64,000 bases of DNA, taken from positions 6,719,327-6,783,326 of the forward strand of contig NC_084590.1 of assembly GCF_033807715.1 (NCBI RefSeq), given 5' to 3'. Shown here piece after piece: positions 45,581-58,400 of the stretch; within the stretch, counting starts at the first letter, position 1; every line of letters begins with the position of its first letter. Under the pieces are notes generated by a model. That model was not told the DNA's origin and searched no databases. It worked only from the letters and a program-made list of their open reading frames with translations. The translations under genes and the position numbers were made by a program. This DNA is from Cololabis saira (Eukaryota; Chordata; Actinopteri; Beloniformes; Belonidae).

Positions 45581-46826
45581 ATGGACAACTTTGACAACTT
45601 CAGCTCGTCGGAGAAGGCGGAGGCCACGGAGCTGCAGAGGATGATCGCCGTGGAGCAGCAGAAGGCGCAGTTCCAGGCGCAGGTGAGGCGGACCACGTGA
45701 CCACATGCTGGGCCCTCAGGTGGACCTGCTGGTCCAGATCAGGACCAGCAGATCCTGATCTGGACCTGCTGGTCCAGATCAGGACCAGCAGATCCTGATC
45801 TGGACCAGCAGGTCCTGATCTGGACCAACAGGTCCTGATCTGGGCCAGCTGGTCCTGATCTGGACCAACAGGTCCTGATCTAGACCTGCTGGTCCTGATC
45901 TGGGCCAGCAGGTCGTGATCTGGGCCAGCTGGTCCTGATCTGGACCAGCATGAATGAATGTTAATATATATTATAAACAGATGAGATGTGATTATACGAT
46001 TTAAACAGATTTGAATTACAGTATGAATTACATATGAATATGAATAGTATATGAATTACAGTAGACATGGGTGATTGAAGATAATACAATATTTACATGA
46101 GTGTGGAGGTATCTACAGTAGTGCGAGGAGGTAGTTAAAAGGTAAAAAGTCCAGTGCAAATATATTATACAGGACTGTCTCAGAAAATTAGAATATTGTG
46201 ATTTTCTGTAATGCAATTACAAAAACAAAAATGTCATACATTCTGGATTCATTACAAATCAACTGAAATATTGCAAGCCTTTTATTATTTTAATATTGCT
46301 GATCATGGTTTACAGCTTAAGAAAACTCAAATATCCTATCTCAAAAAATTAGAATATTCTGGGAATCTTAATCTTAAACTGTTGCATAACTACAGTCATA
46401 TAATTCATGCAACAGCTGAAAATACAGTTTTAATAACACTAACCCAAATCAATATCGGAATCTAATCAAATCTTGATTATCGATTCTGAATCTTAAGAAT
46501 CGGAATCAAATCTATTCTTGACATTTGAATGGATCCCCAGTCCTGGTTCATATAACATGGGTCCAGAAGTGTGCTGGTTGGTCCAGATGCAGGTTTGTGG
46601 ACCTCAGTCCTGCTTCCAGGTTAACGTCGCTTCACGCCCAACTTTCTGCTTCTTCCAGGTGCACAACTTCACGGACGTCTGCTGGGACAAGTGCGTGGAC
46701 TCCCCGGGCTCCAAGCTGGACCACCGGACCGAGGCGTGCCTGGTGAACTGTGTGGAGAGGTTCATCGACACCACCCTGAGCATCACCAACCGCTTCACTC
46801 AGATGGTGCAGAAGGGAGCTCACTGA
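45581..46826 (+). CDS. timm8b: Mitochondrial import inner membrane translocase subunit Tim8 B
   Basis: Small Tim chaperone of the intermembrane space. It forms a hexamer with a Tim13 partner that escorts hydrophobic precursors to the inner membrane. Exons 45581-45682 and 46659-46826 join in phase 0 (donor GTGAGG, acceptor CTTCCAG); 89 aa, near the family's usual 83-98. The twin CX3C motif is complete: C42-WDK-C46 and C61-LVN-C65, which form the two disulfides. [33 protein letters not shown] and [14 protein letters not shown] follow TIMM8B more than TIMM8A, which has a longer tail. There is no cleavable presequence, as expected for this family. The 1-kb intron holds a minisatellite and a half MITE. 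Head-to-head with sdhd. Confidence 0.96.
45733..45955 (+). repeat. GGTCCTGATCTGGACCAGCA minisatellite in the timm8b intron
   Basis: About eleven copies of a 20-bp unit with variable parts (GGCCAGCT, CCAACA, AGACCTGCT). The unit contains self-complementary GGTCC..GGACC, so a transcript could form stacked hairpins. Confidence 0.85.
46170..46390. mobile_element. Half copy of CAGGACTGTCTC MITE
   Basis: The left arm matches 32442-32753 for about 200 bp, then it stops near GGGAATCTTAATCTTAAACT. Confidence 0.75.
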
Positions 46827-46865
46827 GGGCGCCGGGACCAGGGTCTGCTGGGCCGCTCCGTCTGA

Positions 46866-46953
46866 CGGGGGGGACGGAGACCCGGGGGGGACGGAGACCC
46901 GGGGGGGAAGGAGACCCGGGGGGGACGGGGACCCGGGGGGGACGGAGACCCGC
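46866..46953 (+). repeat. 18-bp G-rich minisatellite in the timm8b 3' UTR
   Basis: About five copies of GGGGGGGACGGAGACCCG starting 40 bp after the stop codon. Each unit supplies a run of seven G. Confidence 0.9.
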
Positions 46954-47130
46954 GGTCCTCTGACAGACTGCTGGACTGTATGATCCGTCCGTGGCTCGAC
47001 CAGAGAGGTTCCTGCTGCGGGACCGCCGACATCACAACCGTTGACTTCGGGTTCATTCCTGTGCTGCTGGTTTTCAGTTTTATGTCATTTGTCCACATGG
47101 AGGGAAGTGTTCTGCTGTGTCCTCTGTGGA

Positions 47131-47136
47131 ATTAAA
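47131..47136 (+). terminator. Likely timm8b polyadenylation signal
   Basis: ATTAAA about 305 bp after the stop codon, followed within 30-60 bp by GT-rich sequence. Confidence 0.5.
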
Positions 47137-47239
47137 AAAGAAACAAACCTTCTGGGAAGAATCTGGACTCTGTGTCTTCTTCACACATCAGACGTAGTTA
47201 CATGGGGTCTGGTTTTCACCAGCGGGGCTGAAGGCCACG

Positions 47240-47870
47240 CGGGGCAGGACAGCAGGTCTGGAGTCCCTGTTCTGTGTCAGTGTCAGTTTGGTTTTCAGTC
47301 AACAAAAAGCTCTTTTCACATTGATAAAAAGCTGCTGACCATGTTCTATAGATGTTTTATTGAATCAATAATCTCTTTTAGCTTAGTGGTTTGGCAATTT
47401 ATGCCTAAAAAATCAAAACTTGCTTAATCAGATTGTGAGGTGGCAGTGAGCTAATTGGAGCCACAACTCAACTTCTGTCCTCTTTACTGGGCAGCTACAG
47501 AGACGAGCTGATCCATCTCAGATGATACATCTCATCCACTAAACAGTGAATTCCAGTATCTCCTTCTGGCCGGAGGTTTAAAATGCCTTTGGGCAAAAAT
47601 AAAAGGTATAAATGTAGTTTTGTCCCCTCGGCTATTAATGCCTAGAATAGGACATGATTTCCCATCCTCCATCTAGGTCTATTTATTTATTTATTTATCT
47701 ATTGTTTTGCTTATTCAATCTGGAGCATTTGTTTTGTTTGTCCGTCAATGTTTAGTTTTGTTATTCTCCTGTTTGTCTTGTGTCACTGTCTCTGTACTGT
47801 ATGGTGTTGTAATAACTTTTTACTACCTTCGGGTATCAATAAAGTTACATTACCGTTACCTTACTTAGCT
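47240..47870 (+). mobile_element. LINE 3' end
   Basis: The frame SFHIDKKLLTMFYRCFIESI and SFSLVVWQF is a reverse-transcriptase C-terminal piece. The 3' UTR ends in TACCTTCGGGTATCAATAAAG and a short (TTACCG)n tail. Confidence 0.65.
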
Positions 47871-48362
47871 CTCTGTTGGGTTCAGAGGTCGCCACGGAAG
47901 AATATCATCGTCAGAGGTTTGAGTTCCTCCCCGAGTGTTCAGATCTGCTCCATCAGCAGTCGCATCATCAGCATCCACCCGGGAAACTATTACAACTAGG
48001 GCTGTCAAAGTGAATGCGTTAATAACGCGTTAACTTCACATCCTCTTAACGCCCACAATTTTTTTAACACAAGATTAACGTGCAGGATTAAAAAAAAATT
48101 CTATAATTTCTGGCAGTCGACGGCATCCGTAGCTTGAGGAAAAGTATGGTGGACTATTGCGTTAACTTTTTTCAAAAGCGAGGAAAGACAAATAAAAAGG
48201 AACTTTTTAACGGCGATAGCTAAATGGGTACAGCTTGCAGGCCGATTAACATCGTGGAGGATGAAGGTCTGCTTGACATAATTTGCATAGCATCCAACGA
48301 CTGCACATATGAACTGCCTTCCAGGGGAACCACTGTTGCTAAGATACTACTAATACTTACTA

Positions 48363-49214
48363 AGGGCCAATCCAATACACCCCCTACTTTCTACCACTAG
48401 CCCTAAAAATGAGTAGGGCCCTTGTAATGTTCCCTAGGGATTGGGACACCACTTGCTACGTCACTGCGTGGTTCACGTTCGGGTACGTAAGCGACTGCGT
48501 AGTTACGTTTGCACATACGTCACACCATATCAGGAAGCCCAGAGATAAAAGCTGTTTTAATTTCCGCTGTAGCGCTGTTAATATGCCACTTTATTAAGTT
48601 TTAATATTTTTTCAGGCTTAAAAGTAACCTTTAAGATCCCCAACCTGGGCTCAGTTTATCCTAATAAGGCCTGTTAAGAAATTTGCTCTGAAGTTTTCAG
48701 GGATGAGAGGATCACCAGCGATTTATGGTTCCGTGTTAAATCGACGCAGAGCCTACGGTGTACGGCGTGCGTCGCCGCATAACCTACGCCGTAGGCTCTG
48801 CGTTGGTGTAACGCGGAAACATAAGCCATCAGCCATCACTGAGTGAATATTATGAAAGTAAAATATATATTTCTCGCTAGAAATGTAATCAAAATGCATT
48901 TTTATGCAGAAACTAACTCAAAATATTGATTTTATTCACAAAAAAAAAAGAAATGTCCGCCATGTTTTTTTTTTTTTTATTTAGTCTACAAATGATGACG
49001 TATAGCATTCTGGGAAATTTTCTCAGGCCCTCGGTTGCGAAGTCAGCATCTGAAAACCCTCGGTGTGAAGGGCTAGATTGATACACACTAGCCCTCGTTA
49101 TGCCCACTAGCCCTACATGCAAAGAGGAATTGGGACACCACTACCCTCACGGGAACGCACAAAATTTAGGGGTAGTGATGAAAAATAGGACTAGGGGGGG
49201 ATTGGGACTGGGCC
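48363..49214. mobile_element. GGGCCAATCC-ended element nested in the hAT
   Basis: AGGGCCAATCCAATACACCC at the left, GGGATTGGGACTGGGCCT at the right. CTAGCCCT(A/C) motifs are repeated inside near both ends. Confidence 0.65.
48718..48827. mobile_element. Palindromic MITE, third nesting level
   Basis: Same family as 16192-16300: GATTTATGGTTCCGTGTTAA and CGTTGGTGTAACGCGG around a CTACGCCGTAGG centre. Confidence 0.7.
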
Positions 49215-49720
49215 TAAGATACGGTTAGTTAACAGTTTAATCCAAAGCAGTAGCCGACTTAGGAGAAGGAGATATTTTTTGGGCCTTTTATTTTCCTCCG
49301 TATGAGGTTAGACATAATCACATGGAAAATTTAACTGACCAATGCACTTCTTGTACAATGTTTGTGATGCATATGGTTCATTGTTTTACATTGAGCTGCT
49401 TAAAACAACAAAGAATCTTAAGTTAGTCTTTACAAGTGTAAAGTTGGGGACTACATTGTGTTTGTATTTATGAAGGAATGTTACATTCAGGTCAAAAGCT
49501 TTTGTTTTGTGGAAAGTTGAATAAACATAGGCATAAAGCAAGCATATTTGCCCTTTCTCATGTTGTTAACAGTATTAAAAACCTAAAAAAAATACCTTAA
49601 GGTAATTTAGAACAACAAAAAATGTGTGAATAAATGTGCGATTAATCGCAAGTTACCTATGGACAACATATGATTAATCGTGATTAAAAAAATTAATCGT
49701 TTGACAGCCCTAATTACAAC

Positions 49721-50030
49721 ATTATAAGCATGGTAGGTTCAAAACGTTCAATCCTTAATTAGCTTAAGCTTTTAGGTTATTGGTTATTGAGTGTGAGAAG
49801 GAGACAATAAATACACTTAAACATATTACAAAACAAACGTTAGGTCATGGGATGATTAGTAACTCCAGTCAACTTGAACAACCTTACAGTGTAATGTCAC
49901 ACACAAACTTATCAGCTGAATAAATGCACCATTTTACCCACCGATTGTCTCCCAGTTCCTTTTGGAGTCATATGGAATAGGTAATCTGACAGTTTTTTTT
50001 GGCCTTTTTGGCCTTTTTACTTTGAATGGC
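49721..50030. other. No recognised feature
   Basis: Single-copy-looking sequence between the hAT and a LINE end. Confidence 0.3.
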
Positions 50031-50034
50031 CAAT

Positions 50035-50475
50035 GAAGCGAGCGGCTCAAGAAGAGGAGAGCAACCAACATCATCAAGGACTCCTACCACCCAGCACACA
50101 GGCTGTTTGCCCTCCTGCCCTCTGGGAGGCGCTACAGGAGTCTCCGTACACGAACCACCAGGTTCAGGAACAGCTTCTTTCCCACAGCTGTCTCCCTGCT
50201 GAACGCTGCCACCCCAGGGCCCCTCACCCCTCCACCCCCCCAGAAGTGAACGGGGCTAGTACCCACTAACTCTTTGCACTATTCTACACAACTGTACATA
50301 ATATAATTGCACTGGACTTTTTACCAACTACCTCCTTGCACTACTGTAAATACTTCCACACTCATGTAAATACTGCAATCACCCCTGTACACAGTATACT
50401 GTAATTCAATCTTGTTGCCCTGTACTTTTGACATGTGCAATGACAATAGAGTTGAATCTAATCTAATCTAATCTA
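50035..50475 (+). mobile_element. LINE 3' end with (AATCT)n tail
   Basis: One frame gives NIIKDSYHPAHRLFALLPSG and RYRSLRTRTTRFRNSFFPTA-like residues, typical of Rex1-type ends. The 3' UTR ends TTGAATCTAATCTAATCTAA. Confidence 0.7.
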
Positions 50476-50479
50476 AAGA

Positions 50480-51430
50480 ATGGGACCCTTTGATGAATTG
50501 TTCATTACAGTTCTCAAATATAATCAAAGGTGGCATGTCGGTTTATAAGAATCTTTTTGCCTAGAAGAAAAAAGAGCGACAACTGCCCATAATTGTTCTT
50601 TTCTCGAAAAAACACACCTGTACTGTGGCCTTTAGAAGAAAAAGACGCTACAGAGCGGAGTCAGGATGCAGCGGCATCAGAAGAGCAGTACGTTGGGAAG
50701 TCTGTTACGTTGGGGAGTCCGGTAAGTTGGGGAGTCCAGGGCCGTACGTTGCTGTCTATGTTGTTTTTTTTCTCCTAAACCCAGCTGTGTGGACACATCT
50801 TGAACAAAGACCTCTCAGCCAGACTAGTTGTGTCAAAACCTGACGCTCTTCAGAATAAAAGTTATTCAAAGGATCAATCAAGGACAGTGTGATAAAAATA
50901 GGTTTATACAATACATATCCAGAAAATCAGGCAAAATACAAGATCATTCAATTGTCAGTTGAACAGATTAGCTACCATGATGCTAACTAGCTACTCACTG
51001 TGATGCTAGGTTGTTTTAATTAATTAATTTTTACGTCAGTTTTCTTTTACTACAGAAGAACAAAGGTTTGAGTTTGATTGGGTCATTTAGCCTATTTCTG
51101 TTCATCATCAATCACAACTGGTCAAGATCATGATTGAATCCCCTTGAGATCAATAACGTATTTTGAATTGATTTAACCGTTTAACCGTCGCTATCTAACT
51201 GTATCCGCTCATAGCTTTGTATTAGTGTTCATACAAGCTTTATTCTAGTATTATTTTATAGAAACATTCATCTGGTGAAAGAAGTCAGGATATTACAGCA
51301 CAACAACCACGTCCAGTTAAGAAACCTGATGTTACCATGACAGTGTTTCTTCTGCGATGCGGTTTTCTGCTCATACAAAAACACAGTTCATGCATTTGGT
51401 GCCACGACTGAACGGAGCACCAGCTTGGTC
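50480..51430. other. Unassigned intergenic sequence
   Basis: No domain, no array and no exon with convincing splice sites. Confidence 0.3.
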
Positions 51431-51437
51431 CTCTATG

Positions 51438-52068
51438 ACTACGTTTACATGCAGTCAAAATTCGGGTTATTGCTAATATTCCGGTTACTGAAACATTTGG
51501 AATATTCCGTTTACATGGTAATTAATCATTCGGGATATCTGGATCAAACCAGCGACGCACGGAGAACGTGATGACACAATTCCCGTCAATTCTGCTTCTT
51601 CTTCCTGTATCCAAATTCAAAACAAATGCTGCTTCGCTCAACTTTTCTCTCACTTTCTTGTAAATCTGGCTATCCCGGTACTTTCTACCGTCTACAAATG
51701 CAGAAATGTTCATATCCTTCATTACATTTATGAAGTGATTAGTCTCTTCCTGGTCTTGTGTTTTTTCCGTGTTTATAAGAACTTCCTGGACTCAAAAGAC
51801 CAGGATTCCTTATGAAAAGAGCATGCGCAGAAAACAATTCATGTTCCGTTTGATGGGGATATTCCGTTTGGTGTTTATATGACCGAATATTCGGGTTTTA
51901 AAAGGAGTAACCCAGGGCTCATATTCGGGTTTTTAAAAACACGAATATGAGCCAATTCTGGTTATTCAAAGGGGTTATTGGTTTTTACATGGCCGTGCAA
52001 ATTCGGGTTATTGCCAATATTCGGGTTTTAAAAGGGTTATTGACTGCATGGAAACGCAGTCATTGTTG
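51438..52068. mobile_element. Harbinger-like element with Myb/SANT-like remnant
   Basis: CTACGTTTACATGCAGTCAA at the left, TTGACTGCATGGAAACGCAG at the right, with repeated TTCGGGTTATTG motifs. The minus-strand frame FVDGRKYRDSQIYKKVREKL is a Myb-like fragment. Confidence 0.7.
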
Positions 52069-52129
52069 GTCATGATTTGGCTCCGGGGGGAGATGGACTC
52101 CATCAGGGCCTCGGTGGTAAGTTCTCTAG

Positions 52130-52235
52130 ACATCACGTCTCTTTGTAGATGATGTGGTCCTGTTGGTTTCACACGGCCATGATCTTCAGCGGTCTTTGGA
52201 GGGTGAAGTGGTGGGGATGAGGATCAGGACCCAGG
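52130..52235 (+). mobile_element. LINE reverse-transcriptase palm fragment
   Basis: The frame LFVDDVVLLVSHGHDLQRSL has the (F/Y)xDD catalytic core and following residues of a LINE polymerase. Only about 100 bp remain. Confidence 0.6.
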
Positions 52236-52436
52236 TCACAGTGGAGACATTAAATCTGTTAGCTGACCTGGGATTGCCTCGGTATTATAGAGCATTCCCA
52301 GAAGCATTCCCAGAATTTTACCATACGCATTTGACCTCTTTTTTACCCAAAGTCCATAGCACAAGGAAGTGTTGGTCCCATCAGAGTGCTCTGGTGCTGA
52401 TGGACCAGTGTTCGTGAGTGAAACCTGTTGCAAATG

Positions 52437-55400
52437 CTACACCGTGTTGCTGTTAATGTTCTTAGCTGCCCTGAGACCCGACTTCATGGCAGTTTCAATC
52501 CAGCCATGAGGTGTGGCGGTGTGCTCCCCTGCAAAGTGCACCCGTCCCTCGCTCTGGAACAGTTCTCGGGCGTAGTCCCCCTGCTGGTAGGGTGTGAAGA
52601 GGGCGAAGGCTCCAAGACTGAACGGGTCCAAGCCCCACTTCTTCACAAACCCCCCTGTGTACAGCGACTTAATGTCCTGTCCATGAATTTTCCCCAAGTC
52701 TTCCAGAACCACAGCCATGACGTCCTCGTCGCTCATCCCCTGAAAGAGGGTGGAGTCATCTGAGCAGGTGTAGGACGCGAGCAGCGCCCCTGCAGCTGTA
52801 CCAGGGAAGCTGTGGCTGGGGTAATAGATGAAGCGAGACGGCCGGTCGGTGATGCTTTTCCCTCCTCTGATGGATTCCTTCTCCCAGAAGCGCGCCTTGA
52901 AGCTGAGCACCACCTTGGTGGAGCTGGCGTAGTGAACGGATCGTAGGGCCTCCAGCTTGTCGCCAGACAGAGGTGGCTGGAAGTCGATGAAGAGGGTGGC
53001 CTTGGCTGTGGCAGTAACCAGGGCATAGTCCACGGTTAGGTTGTTCAGAGAGCCTGGGTTACGCCCGTCCTGGTAGCTTATTGTCACATTCCCTCCACCT
53101 GTGTGGTTTATCAGATTGACCCTGGAGTTGAGGAGGATGGTGGCGTTTAACAGCTGGTAGAAGGCCGTGGGGAGGTGGTCGAAGCCGTCCGTCACTTCAA
53201 AATACCTGGAAAACACACAGATCATTCAATCACAACCACGTTTTAAATACCAGGGGCCGGATTCACCAATATGTTCTTAAGAACGATCTTAAGAAATGTC
53301 TTAAGATCTAAAATTAAGAAGTTCGTAAGAAAGTTCTTAAGTGAAATTCCTCAATATTTTCTTAAGAACCGTCTTAAGAACTGTCATTTCTTACGAATTT
53401 CTTATTTGTCCTACTTAAGAACTTCTTAAAATATGTCATTGCATTGCACGCGCCAACAAACAACATTTATACAGGTAGTTTGGGTCTTAACCGTCAGTCA
53501 CTCACTAAACATGGAGAAGGAGAAAAAGAGATGCAGGAACTTTTCAAGGCAGGAGCTTGAGGTTATGGTGGATGAGATTAATGTGTGAAAAAAAATACTA
53601 TTGGGGAAAATTAATAATAATGAACTATGTGGCAGGATGGAGGAGCTGCAGCCACTCAGGTGATGGGTCACAGGTGTGGCCCATCAACCTCTCCACCCTG
53701 CCAACCTTGATAAGGCAGGGCTGGACAGCAGCAAGGGGGCTGCGGAGAAGGTGCTTGGGCACGTGTGAGAGTGGTTGGTGACAATAAAAGGGTTCTGCAC
53801 GAAAACTCCGTGTCCTCTCTATCCTGTCGGTCGGGCCCCGTAGCACTTGCTGTGCTACAAACTACCACGCTAACTAACATGCTAACAAACAGTGAACAGG
53901 CTCTTTGTGTAATTAATTACAAAGTATATCCCCAAACTATGACCTACTAGTCTAAACTTGTCTAAAATGTGTTGAAAAAGGTGATATTAGAGTCTTACCT
54001 TTTCACAGAAGAAATTTTAAGACAGGTCAAGGTTGTCTTAAAGTTAAGAAAAAAGTCAAGAATAAATTTGAGAACTTTTATTTCAAGAATACTATTTATT
54101 CTTAAGTTTTTTTCTTAAGAAGTAACTTAAGAAGAAAGTTGAGAAAATACTTAGTACTTTTTTGGAGAATATGACTTCTTCTCTTTTTTCTTCTTAAGAC
54201 TGAAAAAAATGACACTTAAGAAGATTTTTTTCTTAAGAATGTTTTGTGAATCCGGCCCCTGGTTTAGCTGTTTATAACGTGACAAGCAGTTTATATCTGT
54301 CACACACGGCTGCTGCTGGTCTTTTAGATAGTTAGTGGGGGCAAAGGGAGATTGGTGGAGCAGTAAACATTGAACTTCGATCCTTCAGACGTTCCCTGGG
54401 TGGTCAACATGCTTCTGCAGCGTCTCCAGCTTTGCTCTGCTGCCACCCAGTGGTCAAAATAATGAATTACTGCAACTTAATAAATGAGCTGGAGCCTTTG
54501 TTCAGGTGGGCTAGAAAAGTGGGCAGCTGGGCTACTGAGTGAGTTTCGGCTTGAAATGGATCACTCATGGTAAGAGACAAGGAATGGGAAGTCTACGAGG
54601 GGCTCAGACGAAACCAGGGACACCAGAGACACCAGAGACACCAGGGACAACAGAGACACCAGGGACACCAGAGACACCAGGGAAACCAGGGACACCAGAG
54701 ACACCAGGGAAACCAGGGACACCAGAGACACCAGAGACACCAGGGACACCAGAGACACCAGAGACACCAGGGACAACAGAGACACCAGGGACACCAGAGA
54801 CACCAGGGAAACCAGGGAAACCAGGGACACCAGAGACACCAGGGACACTAGAGACACCAGGGAAACCAGGGACACCAGACACACCAGAGACACCAGGGAA
54901 ACCAGGGACACCAGAGACACCAGGGACACCAGAGACACCAGGGATGCAGGCTTATCCGACAGTCATGCAGAGAGTGAGTTGCTTGGTGGTTGTCACGTAG
55001 ACACAACTTGCTGGCCCTTGTGAGTTGTGATACTGCCAGTCTTGTATCTGCTATATCCGTTTCTGCTGCTTTCAGCATCACATTTGTAGTCGTTCCAGCC
55101 CACCTGCCACCTGCGCCTTTCCCATAAGCCCCTGTTGTTTTGCTGGTGAATCACAATTAAACCGTCTCTGCTTGGTCTCTGACCAACTGCTTTCACAAAG
55201 AAGATGAAGAAAGTCTTACTCTACGTCGTCGCTGATGTCCGACTGCACATACAGCATCTCGATCAGCGACATGTAGAACAGGCTGTTCTCGTTCAGGATG
55301 TCACCGATCATCCTCAGAGCACCACGACTCAGGTTGCCCTCCTTCACCAGATATTCCTGTCAGGTGGAGAATGGGATTCATGGAGATATATGTTCAAACC

Positions 55401-58400
55401 GGGGTCCTTCAGTCATTTTCCAAACTTACCTTAACTGTGTAGGCGTCGTATTTATGCAGCATGGCGCTGCAGCCAATCGCCTTCAGATCTTCCCTCACCT
55501 GAGAACAGATTACAACACTGAACAGACACAAAACTAAAATGAAGACGAAAAGAAAACCACTCATGTGGGCAATACAAAGTACGCCCTTACGGCAGCCATA
55601 AGATCTGAGAGGGTATGTTTTAGCCAGGCGCCGCTAATCATCGGTCCTTCATGCAGACCTCTAGAGAAGCAGATGTTTGGCAAGTTGCTGGTCTGGAACA
55701 ATCATGTGTGGTTTAACACAATACCAAGAGGAAAATACATCAGCAATGGTCTTACAGAAGCAATTGTTGCCACACATTGGTCAGGAAAGAGTTCATCATT
55801 CTACAGTGAGAAAGATTATTGACAAGCAGTCAAGAGGAGGTTTACCCCAAGACAGCACAATTGCAGCACCTTATTGTTTGTTATTGAGACCCACCATGGT
55901 CAGATGATGTTTTTTATTTTAAATTAAAAACACAGGATCCATATGCATGTAAGACCAGTCTTGAGGGACCATTCATACAGACCTTCCAGAGGGCGTCGCT
56001 GAAGAGTTCCGCCGCTGACCTCCCCCTCTCCCGCTCATTTAAGCTGTAGTTGAGAACTCCGGGGTTGTTTTCTACAGCGTAGGTTCTGTGCAGAGCGCCG
56101 TTAACCAGATAGTATGTGTTGATGTCATCCTGGATGAAGTTGTTCAGCTGAATTTGGAACTTGGAGATGAAGGAGAGCAGAATCCTGTGAAGCAAACATT
56201 GGTTTTAGGTGCCACTGAGGCTTGACATGCTTCTCTTCACTCATGGCTGATGTGTTTGGATCATTGAAAGTTACAGCGGGTTCTTGAGGCTTTTTTAGCC
56301 CCTAGGCAGCACAACCACGTCAAATGCTATGCTGGTGATACTCTGAAGTGCAACACCAGGTATAAGTATGACCACAACGACCGCATCAAGTTACCACATC
56401 TGTCTTGTACCACATCTTTCTACCACATTGGTCTTGTACCACATCTTTCTACAACATTGGTCTTGTACCACATCTTTCTACCACATCTGTCTTGTACCAC
56501 ATCTTTTTACCACATTGGTCTTGTACCAGATCTGTCTTCTACCATAACTGTCACAACTGTTAGATTTTTTCTACCTAGTCAAACCTTTTGTTTGACTCCC
56601 TCTGAGGGGTAAAAACCTGTTTGGCAACGGCCAGATGGAGAGTTTGGATGGTCTTGTCTAAATCATGGTGCCCATTTCTTTGGTCCTGACTGGACCTTGA
56701 ACGACTCAGGGTGAGTTTGGCTGCCGGATGTCTGCCACACCACCCACTTCTCCATCTTCTTTGGGCTTTTGGCCCACGCCTTCCCTCGCAGCACCTGACT
56801 TACGTCCGTTGGGTCACAGCTGGCTACCAGACATGTGAGGCCCAGCTCCTGATCTTTGGGTCACGTTTGGCCACCAGAACCGAGCCAAAGGCATCAAATG
56901 TAGCCGAGATTAGACCAAAGGCCTCATGTACAAAACGTGCGGCGCACAAAAAACGTGCGTACGTAACTTTCTACGCTCACGGTCGGATGTTCGAAAAGTG
57001 ATTTGAATGTGGAAAGTTGAGGTCTTTCACGCAGAAATCATGTCTGGTGTATGCACCTTTCTGAGGTTTTGTCCGTTGGCGACACTCACTGGTGATGCAG
57101 TGAAGTGCAGAATATGAGGAAACGTGACGTCAACAATGAGTTCACGACCACACGTGAAGGACACAACAGTCCCAAATAAACGTACATATGAACATATAAA
57201 GGTAGGAGCTCAATGATGGAACCCGAAAATCCCAAGGGCAGCCTTGGCTCCATTAGAGGAACCTGCTGATGGCAGGATCAGGAGCGAGGTACATGAGGTC
57301 CCAGGTCTGTGGACTCACACACTCTCTGGGATGCAGTCATAGTCAAAGACTATACTATTTTAATGTATGGTTCATGTTTCATCGGAAATTATTTTGAAGT
57401 GGGAACAGAAAATGTAAATCATAAAATTATCCATTGGCTAATTAAACTTTACTCGGGTCCAGTGACACATGGAATATGTTTGGGGTCTCCAGTATCTATG
57501 GAGATGAACATTTAGATGATGGACTTTATACATGTTGAGTTCTTCTTGGTTCATGAGGCTCAAGTAGAAAAGGTAAAGGGACGTGAGGTCAGAGCAACTG
57601 GTGACGTTAGACCAGGATGTTTGAATCGTCTTATTGTCAACAGTGAAGCATCACATTCTTCACACATGTCATTCCTGGACTCACTTATGGAAACTTGGGA
57701 TCCTCATGGCCCCCACTTCTGCGAACCAGCCTTCCCTCTTGTTCCTGAAGGTCTCCACCCGTCCTCCAATGCGGTTACTGGCTTCTATTATGGTCACCTT
57801 CCACAGCCAAAACATCACAGTGTCCAGTGTCATTCACATATTGTTCAGCATTACTGTCAGAGCGGTTTCAGATGTCACTTCTTGACTGCGACTCACCTTG
57901 TGTCCGGCGTCCTCTAAAACCTTTGCAGCAGTCAGTCCAGCCATGCCGCCACCGATGACGGCCACATGTCGAGGCACCTTCGCAGCAGGGAGACCTTTCA
58001 GCACGATGTCCAGGAGGTCGCTGTAGTCGGTGTCTTGGAGGCATTCGTACAGGGGGTCTCCAATGATCCCACTCACAGCAAAAACCACCACTCCCAGCAG
58101 AACCAGAGGAGCTGATAGAGCCAGAAACACCAAACTCAAGAGATTCACTCAAACGGGCAACCGCCAAGTTCCTTATGACGTTTACAGACTGAAGGGTGTC
58201 CCAATCCAATCCGTCTTTATTTATACAGCACGTTTAAAGTAACTGTATCAACCAAGGCTCATAATTCTCAACCTGAGTCAAGACTGGGTCTAAGGACAGG
58301 CAGACTGGAGCATGACGTTCATGGTACCCTTGAAATCTGTCCTCAGATGGACAGGTAGAGGGAGGTGGAGGGAAACCGTGGTCCTGCCTAGCAGACACAG

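Larger units (their letters stand above)
47997..49712. mobile_element. hAT-type element with nested elements
   Basis: Ends TAGGGCTGTCAAAGTGAATG and TTAATCGTTTGACAGCCCTA; the 8-mer ATTACAAC flanks it perfectly at 47989-47996 and 49713-49720. It contains the element at 48363-49214, which in turn contains a MITE at 48718-48827. Confidence 0.9.

Noticed and set aside
54539..55000. Collagen-like or Pro-Glu-Thr frame
   Set aside because: 9-bp tandem repeat in an oxidase intron; equally open on the other strand.
54945..55215. Possible additional oxidase exon between exons 6 and 7
   Set aside because: Exon 6 joins exon 7 in phase and matches the family without a gap, so no exon is missing.
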